64,000 nucleotides of DNA, taken from NCBI GenBank assembly GCA_947626085.1, contig CANQQU010000004.1:1-64000 (forward strand), in the 5' to 3' direction. This document shows positions 7,627 to 16,327 of this stretch, piece after piece. The translations under genes were made by a program, and so were the position numbers. The notes under the pieces are model-generated. The model did no database searches. It had not been told where the DNA came from and was given only the letters and a program-made list of their open reading frames with translations. The number at the start of each line of letters is the position of its first letter. The first letter of the stretch is position 1. Source of the DNA: an uncultured Oscillospiraceae bacterium. GTDB taxonomy: Bacteria; Bacillota; Clostridia; Oscillospirales; Oscillospiraceae.

Positions 7627-10600
7627 TTACAGCGCCACCGCCTGATCCAAGTGGAAGAAATAGAGGTACTTTCCCTTCACCCGGCGCTCGAAGATCCGCT
7701 CCAGGGCCGAGGCGTAAGCCTCCACCTGGGGGCGATACCGCTCCACTGTCTGGGTCAGGTGGTCCAGAGAGACGTGATCGGTCTTAAAATCCAGGACCGT
7801 GATCCCGTCCTCCTCCAAAATGGCGCAGTCCACCACGCCTTGCAGGAGGATCTTCTCCCCCTCCAAGTCCGGCGCGAGGACGCTGCCGTCGTCCAGAATG
7901 GAGAATTTGAACTCCCGGAGAATGTCTTTCGCCTCCCGGAGCCGCTTCCCCAGGTCGGAGTCAAAAAACCGTGCCAGGGATGCGGGGTCCACCGCCTGTT
8001 CCTGGTCCTCCGTGAGAAAGCCCTCTTGTTTCAGCCGGGTCAGCTCCGCCCCCACGCCGGACAGGCTGCCGCACTTTCCATAGTCGATGTATTGCAGCGC
8101 CAGATGGACGGCGCTGCCCCGGTCCTTGGCGGTCTGGGCAAAGGCGGGGGCCCGCCAGGACCGCCGGGGCGCGGGAGGCTCCTGGGCGTTTTCCGCAGCC
8201 TCCCGGTCCTTCTCCCGGCCCTTCCGCTCCGTTGCGGTCTGCTTGGAGGGTGCCTGGGTCGCCGCCTGATGGGGGTAGCGGAAGGCCAGCGACTGCCGCA
8301 GCTTTTCCAGGGTCGCTTCCGGAATGGGGGCCGCCGGAGCGGCGGTGGTACGGGTATCTTCCGGCAAAGGGGCGGCCTGGGCGGTGACGATTTTCCAGGG
8401 AAAATTGCCGGGGACAGCGGAATCGGTATCGCCGCCCAGGGAAAACAACGCGCCGGCCTCGGTCCGCTCCATAGCGGCAAGCAGCACCCAGTCCCCCAGG
8501 CAGGAAGCCGAGGCTGCCAGGGCCTCCCTGCCCCCCAGGTCCCGCCGCAGCGCGATCCGAGTGAGGGCGTTCTCCGGGTTCCTGGAAGCGTAGCTCATGA
8601 TCAGCCGGTCCCTGGCTCGTGTCATGGCCACATAGAGTACCCGCAGTTCCTCCGAAAGGGTGGCGTCCAGGGTCTTGGCGGCGATGGCCCGCCGGGAAAC
8701 GGTGGGATAGCGGACCCTGGTTCGCCTGTCCACACAGCTCAGTCCCAGACCCAGATCCCGGTCGCACAGGACCTGGGCCCGGGCGCTCTCCAAATTGAAG
8801 CTCCGGGACAGGCCACAGAGAAAGACCACGGGAAATTCCAGGCCCTTGGACTTGTGAATGCTGAGGATGGCCACCCCGTTGTCCGTCTGGCCGGGAAGCA
8901 CCAGACCCCGGCTCTCCATGGCGTCCAGGTAGGCCAGGAAGGATTCCAGGTCCCTGCGGCCCCGGCTCTCATACTCCGCGGCCAGGTGGTAAAACCCACG
9001 CAGGTTTTCTTCCCCACTGCCGGGAAGGGCGGAAAAAACGCTGTCCAGCCGGGTAAGGGTAAACACCGCCTCCATCAGGCCCGTGAGCCGTTCCGTCCGG
9101 GCGGCCCGGCGGAGGGCCGTCAGGGTCTTGAGAAAGGCTGCGCTTTTCTCCCCGCCGTCCCGGCATATTGCGTCATATAAGGAGCCCTCCCGGCATCCGG
9201 CCCGGGCCCGGGCCAGGTCCTCCGCCCGGAAGCCGAAGGCAGGGCTGCACAGGCAGGCTGCCAACGGGATATCCTGCCGGGGATTGCTGACGGTTTGCAG
9301 CAGGGAGCGGAGGATCATGACCTCGGGCGTTTGGAGCAGGTCCGTTCCAGCGCCGGAGGCGCAGGGAATGCCCCGGCGCTCCAGGGCAGCCCGGTAATAA
9401 CCGCCAACGGCGTTGGGCGAGCGGAGCAGGATCGCCACATCGGAAGGCTGGATCGGGCTCAGAGTCCCCTCCCGGCGGATCAGATGGGTGCCGTCCAATA
9501 GCTGGGAAAGGCGGTCCGCGATATACTCCGCCTCTTGGGCGTAGCCGTCCTGATCGGTTTGCAGCACATGCAGCTCCACCTCCGGCTCGCCCAGGGGCTC
9601 GTGGGGCAGGCCCTCCCGCAGGGCCTCCTTGTCTGTATAGGCGAGGCCCCCTACCTTTGGGGTCATGCAGGCGGAAAACACATGGTTCACCGCCTCCAAA
9701 ACCGCCCCGCCAGAGCGGAAATTCTGACTCAGCAGCACCTTCCGGTCCTGGCCCGGCGACCCGGGGGCCGGAACAAAAGAGCGGTACTTTTCCAGGAAAA
9801 TGGAGGGGTCCGCCAGGCGGAACTGGTAAATGGACTGCTTCACGTCCCCCACCAGGAACAGATTCCCCCGGCGGGCGGTGAGGGCGGAAAAAATGGCGTC
9901 CTGGACGGCGTTGGTGTCCTGGTACTCGTCCACCAGCACCTCCCGGAATTTTCCGCCCACCTCCTCCGCTAGCTCCGTCGGGCCGGTACGGCCCCGGCCC
10001 AGGAACAGGTCCAGGGTCTTTTGCTCCAAATCTGAAAAGTCCAAGATCCTCCGGGCGGCCTTGGCCCGGTCATAGGCCCGGGAGAAACGGCGTACCAGGT
10101 CGGTCAGTCCGGCGGCAGCCGGAGCGGCCAGGGCCAGATCCTCCAAAACCCGGTCGCTGGAGTCGGTAAATGCCCGGAGCTTGCTCTTGACAAGGTCCTT
10201 GCAGTCCTCCCGCAGGGCCTTGATCCGGTCGGATAACTCTTGGTCCGGGAATTTTTTTGGGAAATACAGCCGGCCAAAATCCACCTGGAAGCCGGCGACG
10301 CCGTCCCAGGTCCGCTCCTGTGCCAAGATACGCAGCTGCGCCGCCGTGTCGGACAGGAGCCCCGCCACCTTGCCCCAGCCTTCCTTCTTTTCAGCCGCCT
10401 CGGCGCAGGACCGAAGGATGGCGATCTGGCCTTCCAGGCTGTCCCGGAGGTCCGCCATCAGATACTGTCCCCACGGGGTCTGGGCCGCGTCGGCGGCGCT
10501 TTGACTTCCCTGGGCGGCGCAGAACTTAAGATACCCCTCCGGGTCCAGGTGGCAGCGGGAACTGTCATAAACCTTTAAAATCAGGCCGGGGATCAGGGCA

Positions 10601-11109
10601 TCGTCCCGGCCCAGGCCCTGGGTATCCACAAAGGCCCGGAAGGCGGCGTCCTCCGCCGCGCCCTCGTAGGCCGCCTCCAAAAGGCGGCTTAGGACCGTTT
10701 CCCGCAGCTCCTGGCACTCGCTTTCATCCGCGATTCGAAAATCCCCGGGAATTTCCAGCCGGTAGGCGTACTCCCGCAGAATCTCGCCACAGAAGCCGTG
10801 GACCGTGGAGATCTTGGTCAGGTACAGCCGCTGCAGCTGCCGCTGCATATGCCGGTTTTCCGGATGCTCCCCCACATAGGCGGTGAGCCGGGCGGCGATC
10901 TTCCCCCGCAGCTCGGCGGCGGCGGCGTTGGTATAGGTAATGATGAGAAATTCGTCAATATCCGCCGGATGGTTGGGGTCCGTCAGATAGCCCAGGAGCC
11001 GGTCGACCAGCACCTTGGTTTTCCCGGAGCCCGCGGCGGCGGAGACCAGCAGCCGCCCGCCCCGGTCGGAAACCGCTAGTGTCTGTTCGGGGGTCAGGGT
11101 CTCAGCCAT
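7627..11109 (-). CDS. addA: ATP-dependent helicase/nuclease subunit A (AddA)
   Basis: This is the large subunit of the AddAB (RexAB) helicase-nuclease, which processes DNA double-strand ends for RecA-dependent repair and degrades unprotected DNA. It has 1160 residues. The UvrD-type helicase motifs run in order: Q motif/Walker A (LTPEQ..AAAGSGKT, near residue 30), Walker B VDEYQDTN, and LSIHKSKGLEFPVVFL then VAMTRARD. A C-terminal RecB-type nuclease domain follows, with VHLALQYIDYG and the catalytic DFKTDHV. The start is at 11109 (MAETLTPEQ) with GGAGGATCGCC before it, and it overlaps the end of addB by 8 bases. Confidence 0.97.
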   Translation of the reverse strand: MAETLTPEQTLAVSDRGGRLLVSAAAGSGKTKVLVDRLLGYLTDPNHPADIDEFLIITYTNAAAAELRGKIAARLTAYVGEHPENRHMQRQLQRLYLTKISTVHGFCGEILREYAYRLEIPGDFRIADESECQELRETVLSRLLEAAYEGAAEDAAFRAFVDTQGLGRDDALIPGLILKVYDSSRCHLDPEGYLKFCAAQGSQSAADAAQTPWGQYLMADLRDSLEGQIAILRSCAEAAEKKEGWGKVAGLLSDTAAQLRILAQERTWDGVAGFQVDFGRLYFPKKFPDQELSDRIKALREDCKDLVKSKLRAFTDSSDRVLEDLALAAPAAAGLTDLVRRFSRAYDRAKAARRILDFSDLEQKTLDLFLGRGRTGPTELAEEVGGKFREVLVDEYQDTNAVQDAIFSALTARRGNLFLVGDVKQSIYQFRLADPSIFLEKYRSFVPAPGSPGQDRKVLLSQNFRSGGAVLEAVNHVFSACMTPKVGGLAYTDKEALREGLPHEPLGEPEVELHVLQTDQDGYAQEAEYIADRLSQLLDGTHLIRREGTLSPIQPSDVAILLRSPNAVGGYYRAALERRGIPCASGAGTDLLQTPEVMILRSLLQTVSNPRQDIPLAACLCSPAFGFRAEDLARARAGCREGSLYDAICRDGGEKSAAFLKTLTALRRAARTERLTGLMEAVFTLTRLDSVFSALPGSGEENLRGFYHLAAEYESRGRRDLESFLAYLDAMESRGLVLPGQTDNGVAILSIHKSKGLEFPVVFLCGLSRSFNLESARAQVLCDRDLGLGLSCVDRRTRVRYPTVSRRAIAAKTLDATLSEELRVLYVAMTRARDRLIMSYASRNPENALTRIALRRDLGGREALAASASCLGDWVLLAAMERTEAGALFSLGGDTDSAVPGNFPWKIVTAQAAPLPEDTRTTAAPAAPIPEATLEKLRQSLAFRYPHQAATQAPSKQTATERKGREKDREAAENAQEPPAPRRSWRAPAFAQTAKDRGSAVHLALQYIDYGKCGSLSGVGAELTRLKQEGFLTEDQEQAVDPASLARFFDSDLGKRLREAKDILREFKFSILDDGSVLAPDLEGEKILLQGVVDCAILEEDGITVLDFKTDHVSLDHLTQTVERYRPQVEAYASALERIFERRVKGKYLYFFHLDQAVAL

Positions 11110-14100
11110 GGCGATCCTCCTTTTCCAGCGCGGCCCAAAATTCCTGGGCCTCCATTTTTCGCCCGTTCCGCCGCTGCCCCGTTCCCCGGCAGACAGCGCC
11201 GTAGGGACAGTAGGCGCAGGCGTCGTGGGCAGAGCCTCGGGCGTAGGGGTTGGGCGCGACCTTTCCGGCGGCGATCTCGTCCGCCATCCGGCCCACCAGC
11301 CGGAACACATAGCGCTTCAGCAGGGCCAGCTGCTCCCGGTCCGCCAGGTCGCCGGTGAGGGAGCCGTCCTTGCCCCGCTTGCAGCACAGCCAGGCCGGGG
11401 AATCGCCGGGCTCCATGGCCCGGATCACCGGTTCCTCCCCCAGCAGTAAGCCATGCCGGCGCCACTGCTTCTGCCGTTCCTTTTCCGCTGCCTCCTCCCC
11501 CAGCCGGCTGTCCGCCGGTAGCACCGGGGCCCGGGCGGGAAAATACTCCACGCCCGCAGGGATGGGAAATTTGCCCAGCAGGTCGCCGCCTGTATCCGCC
11601 AGGGCGAAGAGGTATAAAAGCATTTGAAGGCCCAGGCCGTGGTAGAGGTCGCAGTAGTCCATATCCTTTTTTCCGGTTTTGTAGTCCACTACACGGAAAT
11701 AGGTGTTCTCTCCCTGGCGCCAGATATCCACCCGATCCACAAATCCTCGGAGGGTGGCGTTCATTTTCTCCCCGGAGGCATTGACCGGGGGGCGGCCCCG
11801 GTCGCCGAAGGGCAGCTCAAAATAGGCGGGGGCAAACTGGGCGTCCCGCAGCTCTCGCCAGACCTCCTCCACCACCATCTCCAGCTCCCGGGCGTTCCGC
11901 TGAAACAGGTAGGAAGCCCGGGCGTCCAGCTGCCCGAAGCGCTCCTGGGCATAGGAAGCGGAATAGAACCGGGCGATGGACAGGGTTTCCTCCAGGCCCG
12001 TGTTGTGGAAGCCGCCTTGGGCCATAACCTGGCGGCAGGTCTTTTCCAGCACTGCGTGGATATAAGTACCGAATTCCGCCGGATCGATGGCGGCGGGCTT
12101 CCGCTCCTGGGCCCGGATGCCATACTGGAGAAAGTAGGCCAGGCGGCAGTCCGCCTGCCGGTCGATCTGCGAGGCGGACAGCCGCAGGGCGCCGCCATAG
12201 AGGGCCGCGACGGTTTCCGGGGACAGCGCGCCCAAGGACTGGCTGGCCTGGTCCCGCACCTGCCGAAAAACGTCGGTCAGGCCCAGATCATCCGCGGCTT
12301 TCTCACCGCCCAGCCGCGCAAGAAACGCCCCGGCCTCCAGCCGGTCCGTCCGGGCCGCGCCCAAAAGCATACCCACCGGCTCCGGGCCGCCGGCCATTTT
12401 CGCCAGGCGGCTGTAGAGGAAGGAGGGCTGGGCCGAGCAAGACACCGTCACTGTTTGGGAAGCGCCGGCAAAAACGCCGTATATTTCGGCAAATTCCGCC
12501 TGAAGGCCCTCCAGCGCCCCGCCGGTGAGGGGTACCCCCAGGGACCGGAGCGTCACCCGCTCCCGGTCCGTCAGGACCCCCCGGGAGCCGCTGTACCGAG
12601 GAAGATTCCCCTCCTCGGCGGCCAGGACGAACAGATGCCGGCACTGCTGGCACCGAAGGGCGCTGACCGGACCCACCGTCACGGCGTCCAGCACTGGCGG
12701 AATGGTGCCCACATCGTACTGGCTGAGAAGCAGCGTCAGCAGCCGGACAAAGCTCTCCGGCTCCCAATGGGTTTGGCCCAACACATCATAGAGCTGCTCC
12801 AGAGCGTTCAGCAAAATCTCCCAGAGTTGATTGAGAATTTGGGCGCCCCGGTTGTCCCCGGCACCGTCCAGCTCCTCCGCCATCCGGCCCAGGCGGTCCG
12901 CCAGGGACAGCTGGGTCAGGAACTGGTAAAGGGCCTCCACCTGGCCGGCCAGGTTCCCGCTCTGCCGGAATCCACGCCACAGCCCCTCCAGGGGCGCCAA
13001 GGCCCGGTCCCTTGCCTCATTAAGGGCCCGAAGGGTCTCCCGGGCGGCGTCGTTCCATTCCCCGCCCAATCCATCGGGATGCCGCTCCCAGGGCCGCAGC
13101 CAGCGGCTGCCCTGGATGTTCCACAGCAGGGCGTAGTTTTCCACCCGGTCCGCCTCCTCCGGGGTCAGGGGGGAAACCATGGATTTTAAGTAACGCAGCA
13201 CGTCCCGGCATTCAAAGCCCCCCAGGGCCGCGTCCAGGGCGGTGAGGACGGCGGAGATCACCGTTCTGCCCAGAATATCTTCGGTGCCGGAGATGTAGAT
13301 CGGGATCCCCCGGCGGCGAAACACCAGCTGGAGCAGCTGGCGGTATCCGGGAAGGTCCCCGCAGGCCACGCTGACGTCCCGATACCGGCGCCCGGCGGCC
13401 ACCAGGTCCAAGATCCGCTCCGCGACGGCCTGGCACTCCTCCATGGGACTGCCGGCAGCGAACGCGTGGACCTGCCCGGGAAGCTGGGGAAGCGCGCCCT
13501 GGAACAACGCGGCGTGGAGGGGGGACAGCGGCACCGAGCGGGGCGGCACGAAGCTGATCGCCACCGGCGTTCCCGCCTCCTGGGCGCACCGCAGCAGGTC
13601 CATAGCGGTCTGGCCCGCCTTTTCAAAGGCCATGGCGTTTGAACCGGCCCGGTCGCAGTTCAGGCTGACGGTGACCAGGGGGGAAACTTCGATCAAATGC
13701 TCCAAAATCGCCATGTGCTGGCGGGTAAAATCGGGAAAGCCGTCGATGTAAAAGACGTGGCGCCGGGCAAAATCCCCCGCCTCCAACTGGGAAAGGAGCC
13801 AGTTCATCTGATCCCTTGGGTCACGGCTGCCCCGGGCGCAGAGGGTGTCGTAGGTCTCCAGCAGCAAGGCCAGCTCCTCCAGCTTTTGGGCGAAGCTGCC
13901 CTCCAGGGCCTGGGACGCCCGCCGAAGGTCCTCCGGCTGAATCCGGCAGCGTTTAAATTCGTCCACAGCCTCCACCAGGCCGGTCAAAAACTCCGGGCGA
14001 GTTTCCACCGAGGCATAGGCCTTCAGCCGGCTGTGAAGCTGCCGGGCCGCCGCCGCCATGGCCACCACCCGGCCGCCGGCGTCCATGCAGTTTTCGGGGG

Positions 14101-14335
14101 CCACGCCCATCCACTCCGCCACCCGGCGGGCCAGGCGGGTGAAGGACAGCACCTCCGCGTAGCGGCTGGCGGTATCCCCCGCCGCCAGGCAGAGCCGCCG
14201 TTCCATCTCATGGCTGATCAGTTCCGGAACCAGCAGAATCCGCCCGGCATGGCGGTCGGACACGTCCCGAGCGATCCGGGACAAAACGGCGTCCCGGTTC
14301 GCGGTCCAGTCGGTTCCCAGGAGCAGACGCAGCAT
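11102..14335 (-). CDS. addB: ATP-dependent nuclease subunit B (AddB)
   Basis: This is the second subunit of AddAB, carrying the other nuclease domain and the Chi-recognition region. It has 1077 residues. An N-terminal inactivated helicase-like region (LLLGTDWTANRDAVL) is followed by a RecB-type nuclease domain (FGTYIHAVLEKTC, FRVVDYKTGKKD). The iron-sulphur staple cysteines are present: one in DRQADCRLAYFLQYG and three in the C-terminal CAYCPYGAVC. The ATG at 14335 follows GAGGTGAGG; a GTG at 14344 is possible but lies inside that ribosome binding site. It is the first gene of addBA. Confidence 0.95.
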   Translation of the reverse strand: MLRLLLGTDWTANRDAVLSRIARDVSDRHAGRILLVPELISHEMERRLCLAAGDTASRYAEVLSFTRLARRVAEWMGVAPENCMDAGGRVVAMAAAARQLHSRLKAYASVETRPEFLTGLVEAVDEFKRCRIQPEDLRRASQALEGSFAQKLEELALLLETYDTLCARGSRDPRDQMNWLLSQLEAGDFARRHVFYIDGFPDFTRQHMAILEHLIEVSPLVTVSLNCDRAGSNAMAFEKAGQTAMDLLRCAQEAGTPVAISFVPPRSVPLSPLHAALFQGALPQLPGQVHAFAAGSPMEECQAVAERILDLVAAGRRYRDVSVACGDLPGYRQLLQLVFRRRGIPIYISGTEDILGRTVISAVLTALDAALGGFECRDVLRYLKSMVSPLTPEEADRVENYALLWNIQGSRWLRPWERHPDGLGGEWNDAARETLRALNEARDRALAPLEGLWRGFRQSGNLAGQVEALYQFLTQLSLADRLGRMAEELDGAGDNRGAQILNQLWEILLNALEQLYDVLGQTHWEPESFVRLLTLLLSQYDVGTIPPVLDAVTVGPVSALRCQQCRHLFVLAAEEGNLPRYSGSRGVLTDRERVTLRSLGVPLTGGALEGLQAEFAEIYGVFAGASQTVTVSCSAQPSFLYSRLAKMAGGPEPVGMLLGAARTDRLEAGAFLARLGGEKAADDLGLTDVFRQVRDQASQSLGALSPETVAALYGGALRLSASQIDRQADCRLAYFLQYGIRAQERKPAAIDPAEFGTYIHAVLEKTCRQVMAQGGFHNTGLEETLSIARFYSASYAQERFGQLDARASYLFQRNARELEMVVEEVWRELRDAQFAPAYFELPFGDRGRPPVNASGEKMNATLRGFVDRVDIWRQGENTYFRVVDYKTGKKDMDYCDLYHGLGLQMLLYLFALADTGGDLLGKFPIPAGVEYFPARAPVLPADSRLGEEAAEKERQKQWRRHGLLLGEEPVIRAMEPGDSPAWLCCKRGKDGSLTGDLADREQLALLKRYVFRLVGRMADEIAAGKVAPNPYARGSAHDACAYCPYGAVCRGTGQRRNGRKMEAQEFWAALEKEDRHG

Positions 14336-14362
14336 AAGCCTCACCTCTTTGTCTTTTTGGCT

Positions 14363-14371
14363 ATTATAACA
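14363..14371 (-). promoter_or_regulatory. Extended -10 promoter for addBA
   Basis: Read on the minus strand, TGT-TATAAT lies about 28 bases before the addB start. The -35 region is poor (TGTCCA at 17 bases), so the extended TG is likely to matter. Confidence 0.55.
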
Positions 14372-14395
14372 CGGAAACGGTCCAATGGACAGGGT

Positions 14396-15010
14396 TCATT
14401 TCCCGGAAAAAAAGAAATTATCAACTCTTCCCAGCCAGTCCAGCAGGAAAAAGCGGAGCTGATATGTCCCCTCCCCCGTCAGGGCGCCGGAAAGGGTCTG
14501 GGAAAACCCGGCGGAGGCGGCCTTTTCCCGAAACGCCTCCTGGGACTGGGGCAGGCACAGGCTGGGAAACACCACGCACCACCAATTATGTCCCTCCCCG
14601 GGACCGATCACCACCCGCAGGGCGGTATACACCCCGGCGGGGAGCCGGAAGGTGTCGTAGGTCCGAAGAGGGAACGCCTCCCGCTCCAGACTTACCCGGG
14701 CGGTCTGGCCGCATCCCAATTTGCGCAACAGCTGGTTGGTCAGGGCCTCCAGATCCGCCAAACGGTCCCGCAGATATGCCTCCGCCTGGGCCTGATCGGG
14801 CAATTCATCCAGGACCGGCTCCAACCAGGCCGTGATGGCGTCCCGCACCTGGAGCTTCACTTCCTGATCCTGGGGCGAATCGGAGGCCGCCACCACATGG
14901 AGGCGGATCAGGCCGTCGCTGAGCAGCTGCCGGTCCTTCAGCACCCCCACATACCAGACCATCAGGCCCAGGAGCAGGACCAGCGCGGCAAACCGGACCA
15001 ATTTCTTCAT
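14396..15010 (-). CDS. spoIIR: Stage II sporulation protein R
   Basis: SpoIIR is the secreted signal made in the forespore that activates the SpoIIGA protease, which processes pro-sigma-E in the mother cell. This protein has 204 residues. A single N-terminal membrane/signal segment (LVRFAALVLLLGLMVWYV) is followed by the family core: LIRLHVVAASDSPQDQEVKLQVRDA, a Leu-rich helical region, and GHNWWCVVFPSLCLP. The ATG at 15010 gives a proper signal anchor, but its ribosome binding site is weak and partly inside a hairpin. It lies between ispE and addB on the same strand. Confidence 0.93.
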   Translation of the reverse strand: MKKLVRFAALVLLLGLMVWYVGVLKDRQLLSDGLIRLHVVAASDSPQDQEVKLQVRDAITAWLEPVLDELPDQAQAEAYLRDRLADLEALTNQLLRKLGCGQTARVSLEREAFPLRTYDTFRLPAGVYTALRVVIGPGEGHNWWCVVFPSLCLPQSQEAFREKAASAGFSQTLSGALTGEGTYQLRFFLLDWLGRVDNFFFSGK

Positions 15011-15051
15011 AAAAAACACCGTCCACACTGAAATGCCTTCAGTATGGACGG
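15011..15051 (-). terminator. Terminator-like hairpin abutting the spoIIR start
   Basis: On the minus strand a 14-pair stem (15038-15051 with 15019-15032, one G-U) has a 5-base loop. TG and six U follow immediately before the spoIIR ATG. It should end ispE transcripts, and it also contains the region that would serve as the spoIIR ribosome binding site. Confidence 0.65.
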
Positions 15052-15063
15052 AAAATGGCAAAA

Positions 15064-15921
15064 TTATACAGATCTGGCAATAAAAATCTGGGGATAATGG
15101 TCCTTCAGCATGTTGCAGGCCACGGCGGCAAACTCAAAGCTGGGCATCATCCCGTACACCGCCGAGCCGGAACCGGTCATCTGCTGGCCCAGGGAGCCGT
15201 AGGTATTGAGGATCGACTTGATATAATTTAATTCCAGGTGGTCCTGGGTCACCACGGGATCAAAGACGTTGTAGATCCCGTCGGCCACCTTTCCCAGGTC
15301 CCCGGCAAGCAGGGCGCTCTCCATGGCCCGGTGATCCGGGTGCTTGGGAATGACGGTCCGGTCCAGCTTTTGGTACAGCTCCGGGGTTGAAACGGAAAAA
15401 TCCGGCTTGCACACCACGAAAAAGCACTCGGGAAGGTCCGGCAGCTTCCGCAGCCGCTCTCCCCTGCCCTCTACCATGGCAGTACCTCCCAGGACGCAGA
15501 AGGGTACGTCGCTTCCAACCAAGCTCCCCAGCTCCGCCAGGGCCAGGATGGAATAGGGCGCGTCATAATGCCGGTTCAGGGCCCGAAGCACCGCCGCCGC
15601 GTCGGCGCTGCCGCCGCCTAAGCCGGCCTGGGCGGGGATCCGCTTGAATAGATCGATGGTCAGGCCCTCCGGGTCCCGGCGGGCATTTTGGAAGAAGACC
15701 TCCGCCGCCTTCCAGGCAAGATTTTCCGGGCCCTGGGGCAGCGCCTCCCAGTTGCAGGTGAGCTTCCAGGGCTCCTTCGTGCCCAGGGTCAGGGTCACAT
15801 CGTCCCGGATGGAGACCGTCTGCATGATACTGCGCAGATCGTGATAGCCGTCCGGGCGCTTGCCCAGCACGTCCAGGGTCAGATTGACCTTCGCAAAGGC
15901 CGGTTCGTGAAGAATGATCAT
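15064..15921 (-). CDS. ispE: 4-diphosphocytidyl-2-C-methyl-D-erythritol kinase
   Basis: IspE is the GHMP-family kinase that phosphorylates CDP-methylerythritol at the 2-hydroxyl, the fourth enzyme of the non-mevalonate isoprenoid route. It has 285 residues. The family motifs are AFAKVNLTLDVLGKRPDGYH at the N-terminus, the glycine-rich ATP loop IPAQAGLGGGSADAAAVLRALN, and MTGSGSAVYG near the C-terminus. The start at 15921 has AAAGGAG upstream. It is divergent from the small DUF378 gene. Confidence 0.97.
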   Translation of the reverse strand: MIILHEPAFAKVNLTLDVLGKRPDGYHDLRSIMQTVSIRDDVTLTLGTKEPWKLTCNWEALPQGPENLAWKAAEVFFQNARRDPEGLTIDLFKRIPAQAGLGGGSADAAAVLRALNRHYDAPYSILALAELGSLVGSDVPFCVLGGTAMVEGRGERLRKLPDLPECFFVVCKPDFSVSTPELYQKLDRTVIPKHPDHRAMESALLAGDLGKVADGIYNVFDPVVTQDHLELNYIKSILNTYGSLGQQMTGSGSAVYGMMPSFEFAAVACNMLKDHYPQIFIARSV

Positions 15922-16039
15922 GATCTTCTCCTTTCGCGCCGATTGGCAGCCATGCCCATTTTCCCCGAATCTTTCCGGAATAAACCATTCCTGCCTGGGA
16001 AATCTATTGACAGCCCAATTTTGGATCGGAGGTTTAAAG

Positions 16040-16246
16040 ATGGATACCTTGGCGCTGATACTTTCCATCATCGGCTCCATCAACTGGGGCCTGGTGGGCA
16101 TTTTCCAATTTGATCTGGTGGCCTGGCTGTTTAACGGGCAGGACGCCCTGCTCAGCCGGATCATCTATACTGTGATCGGCCTGGCGGGACTTTGGTGCAT
16201 CTCCCTGCTGTTCCGAAAGGGCAGCCACGGCGGAAGCGAAAGCTGA
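16040..16246 (+). CDS. DUF378 family small membrane protein
   Basis: This 68-residue protein has two transmembrane helices: LALILSIIGSINWGLVGIF and ALLSRIIYTVIGLAGLWCISLLF. It matches the DUF378/YuzA family, recognised by the SINWGLVG and FDLVAWLFG-like segments. Its function is unknown. CGGAGG precedes the ATG. A TTGACA box lies at 16007-16012 but no convincing -10 follows. It ends at a bidirectional terminator. Confidence 0.88.
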   Translation: MDTLALILSIIGSINWGLVGIFQFDLVAWLFNGQDALLSRIIYTVIGLAGLWCISLLFRKGSHGGSES

Positions 16247-16273
16247 AAGCCCGCCGCATTTAAAGCGCACCAA

Positions 16274-16304
16274 TGCGGCGGCACTTTTAACAGGTGCCGC
16301 CGCA
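16274..16304. terminator. Bidirectional terminator between convergent genes
   Basis: TGCGGCGGCAC (16274-16284) pairs perfectly with GTGCCGCCGCA (16294-16304). It sits between the DUF378 gene and the leftward zinc-ribbon gene. Confidence 0.6.
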
Positions 16305-16327
16305 GGTTTTCCCTTGGAACGCGCGGT

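Noticed and set aside
7627..14335. Long plus-strand frames opposite addA and addB
   Set aside because: They are mirror frames created by the high GC codon bias of the minus-strand genes. They lack ribosome binding sites and family features.
16007..16035. A promoter for the DUF378 gene based on TTGACA at 16007
   Set aside because: At the proper distance there is only the ribosome binding region and no -10-like hexamer.
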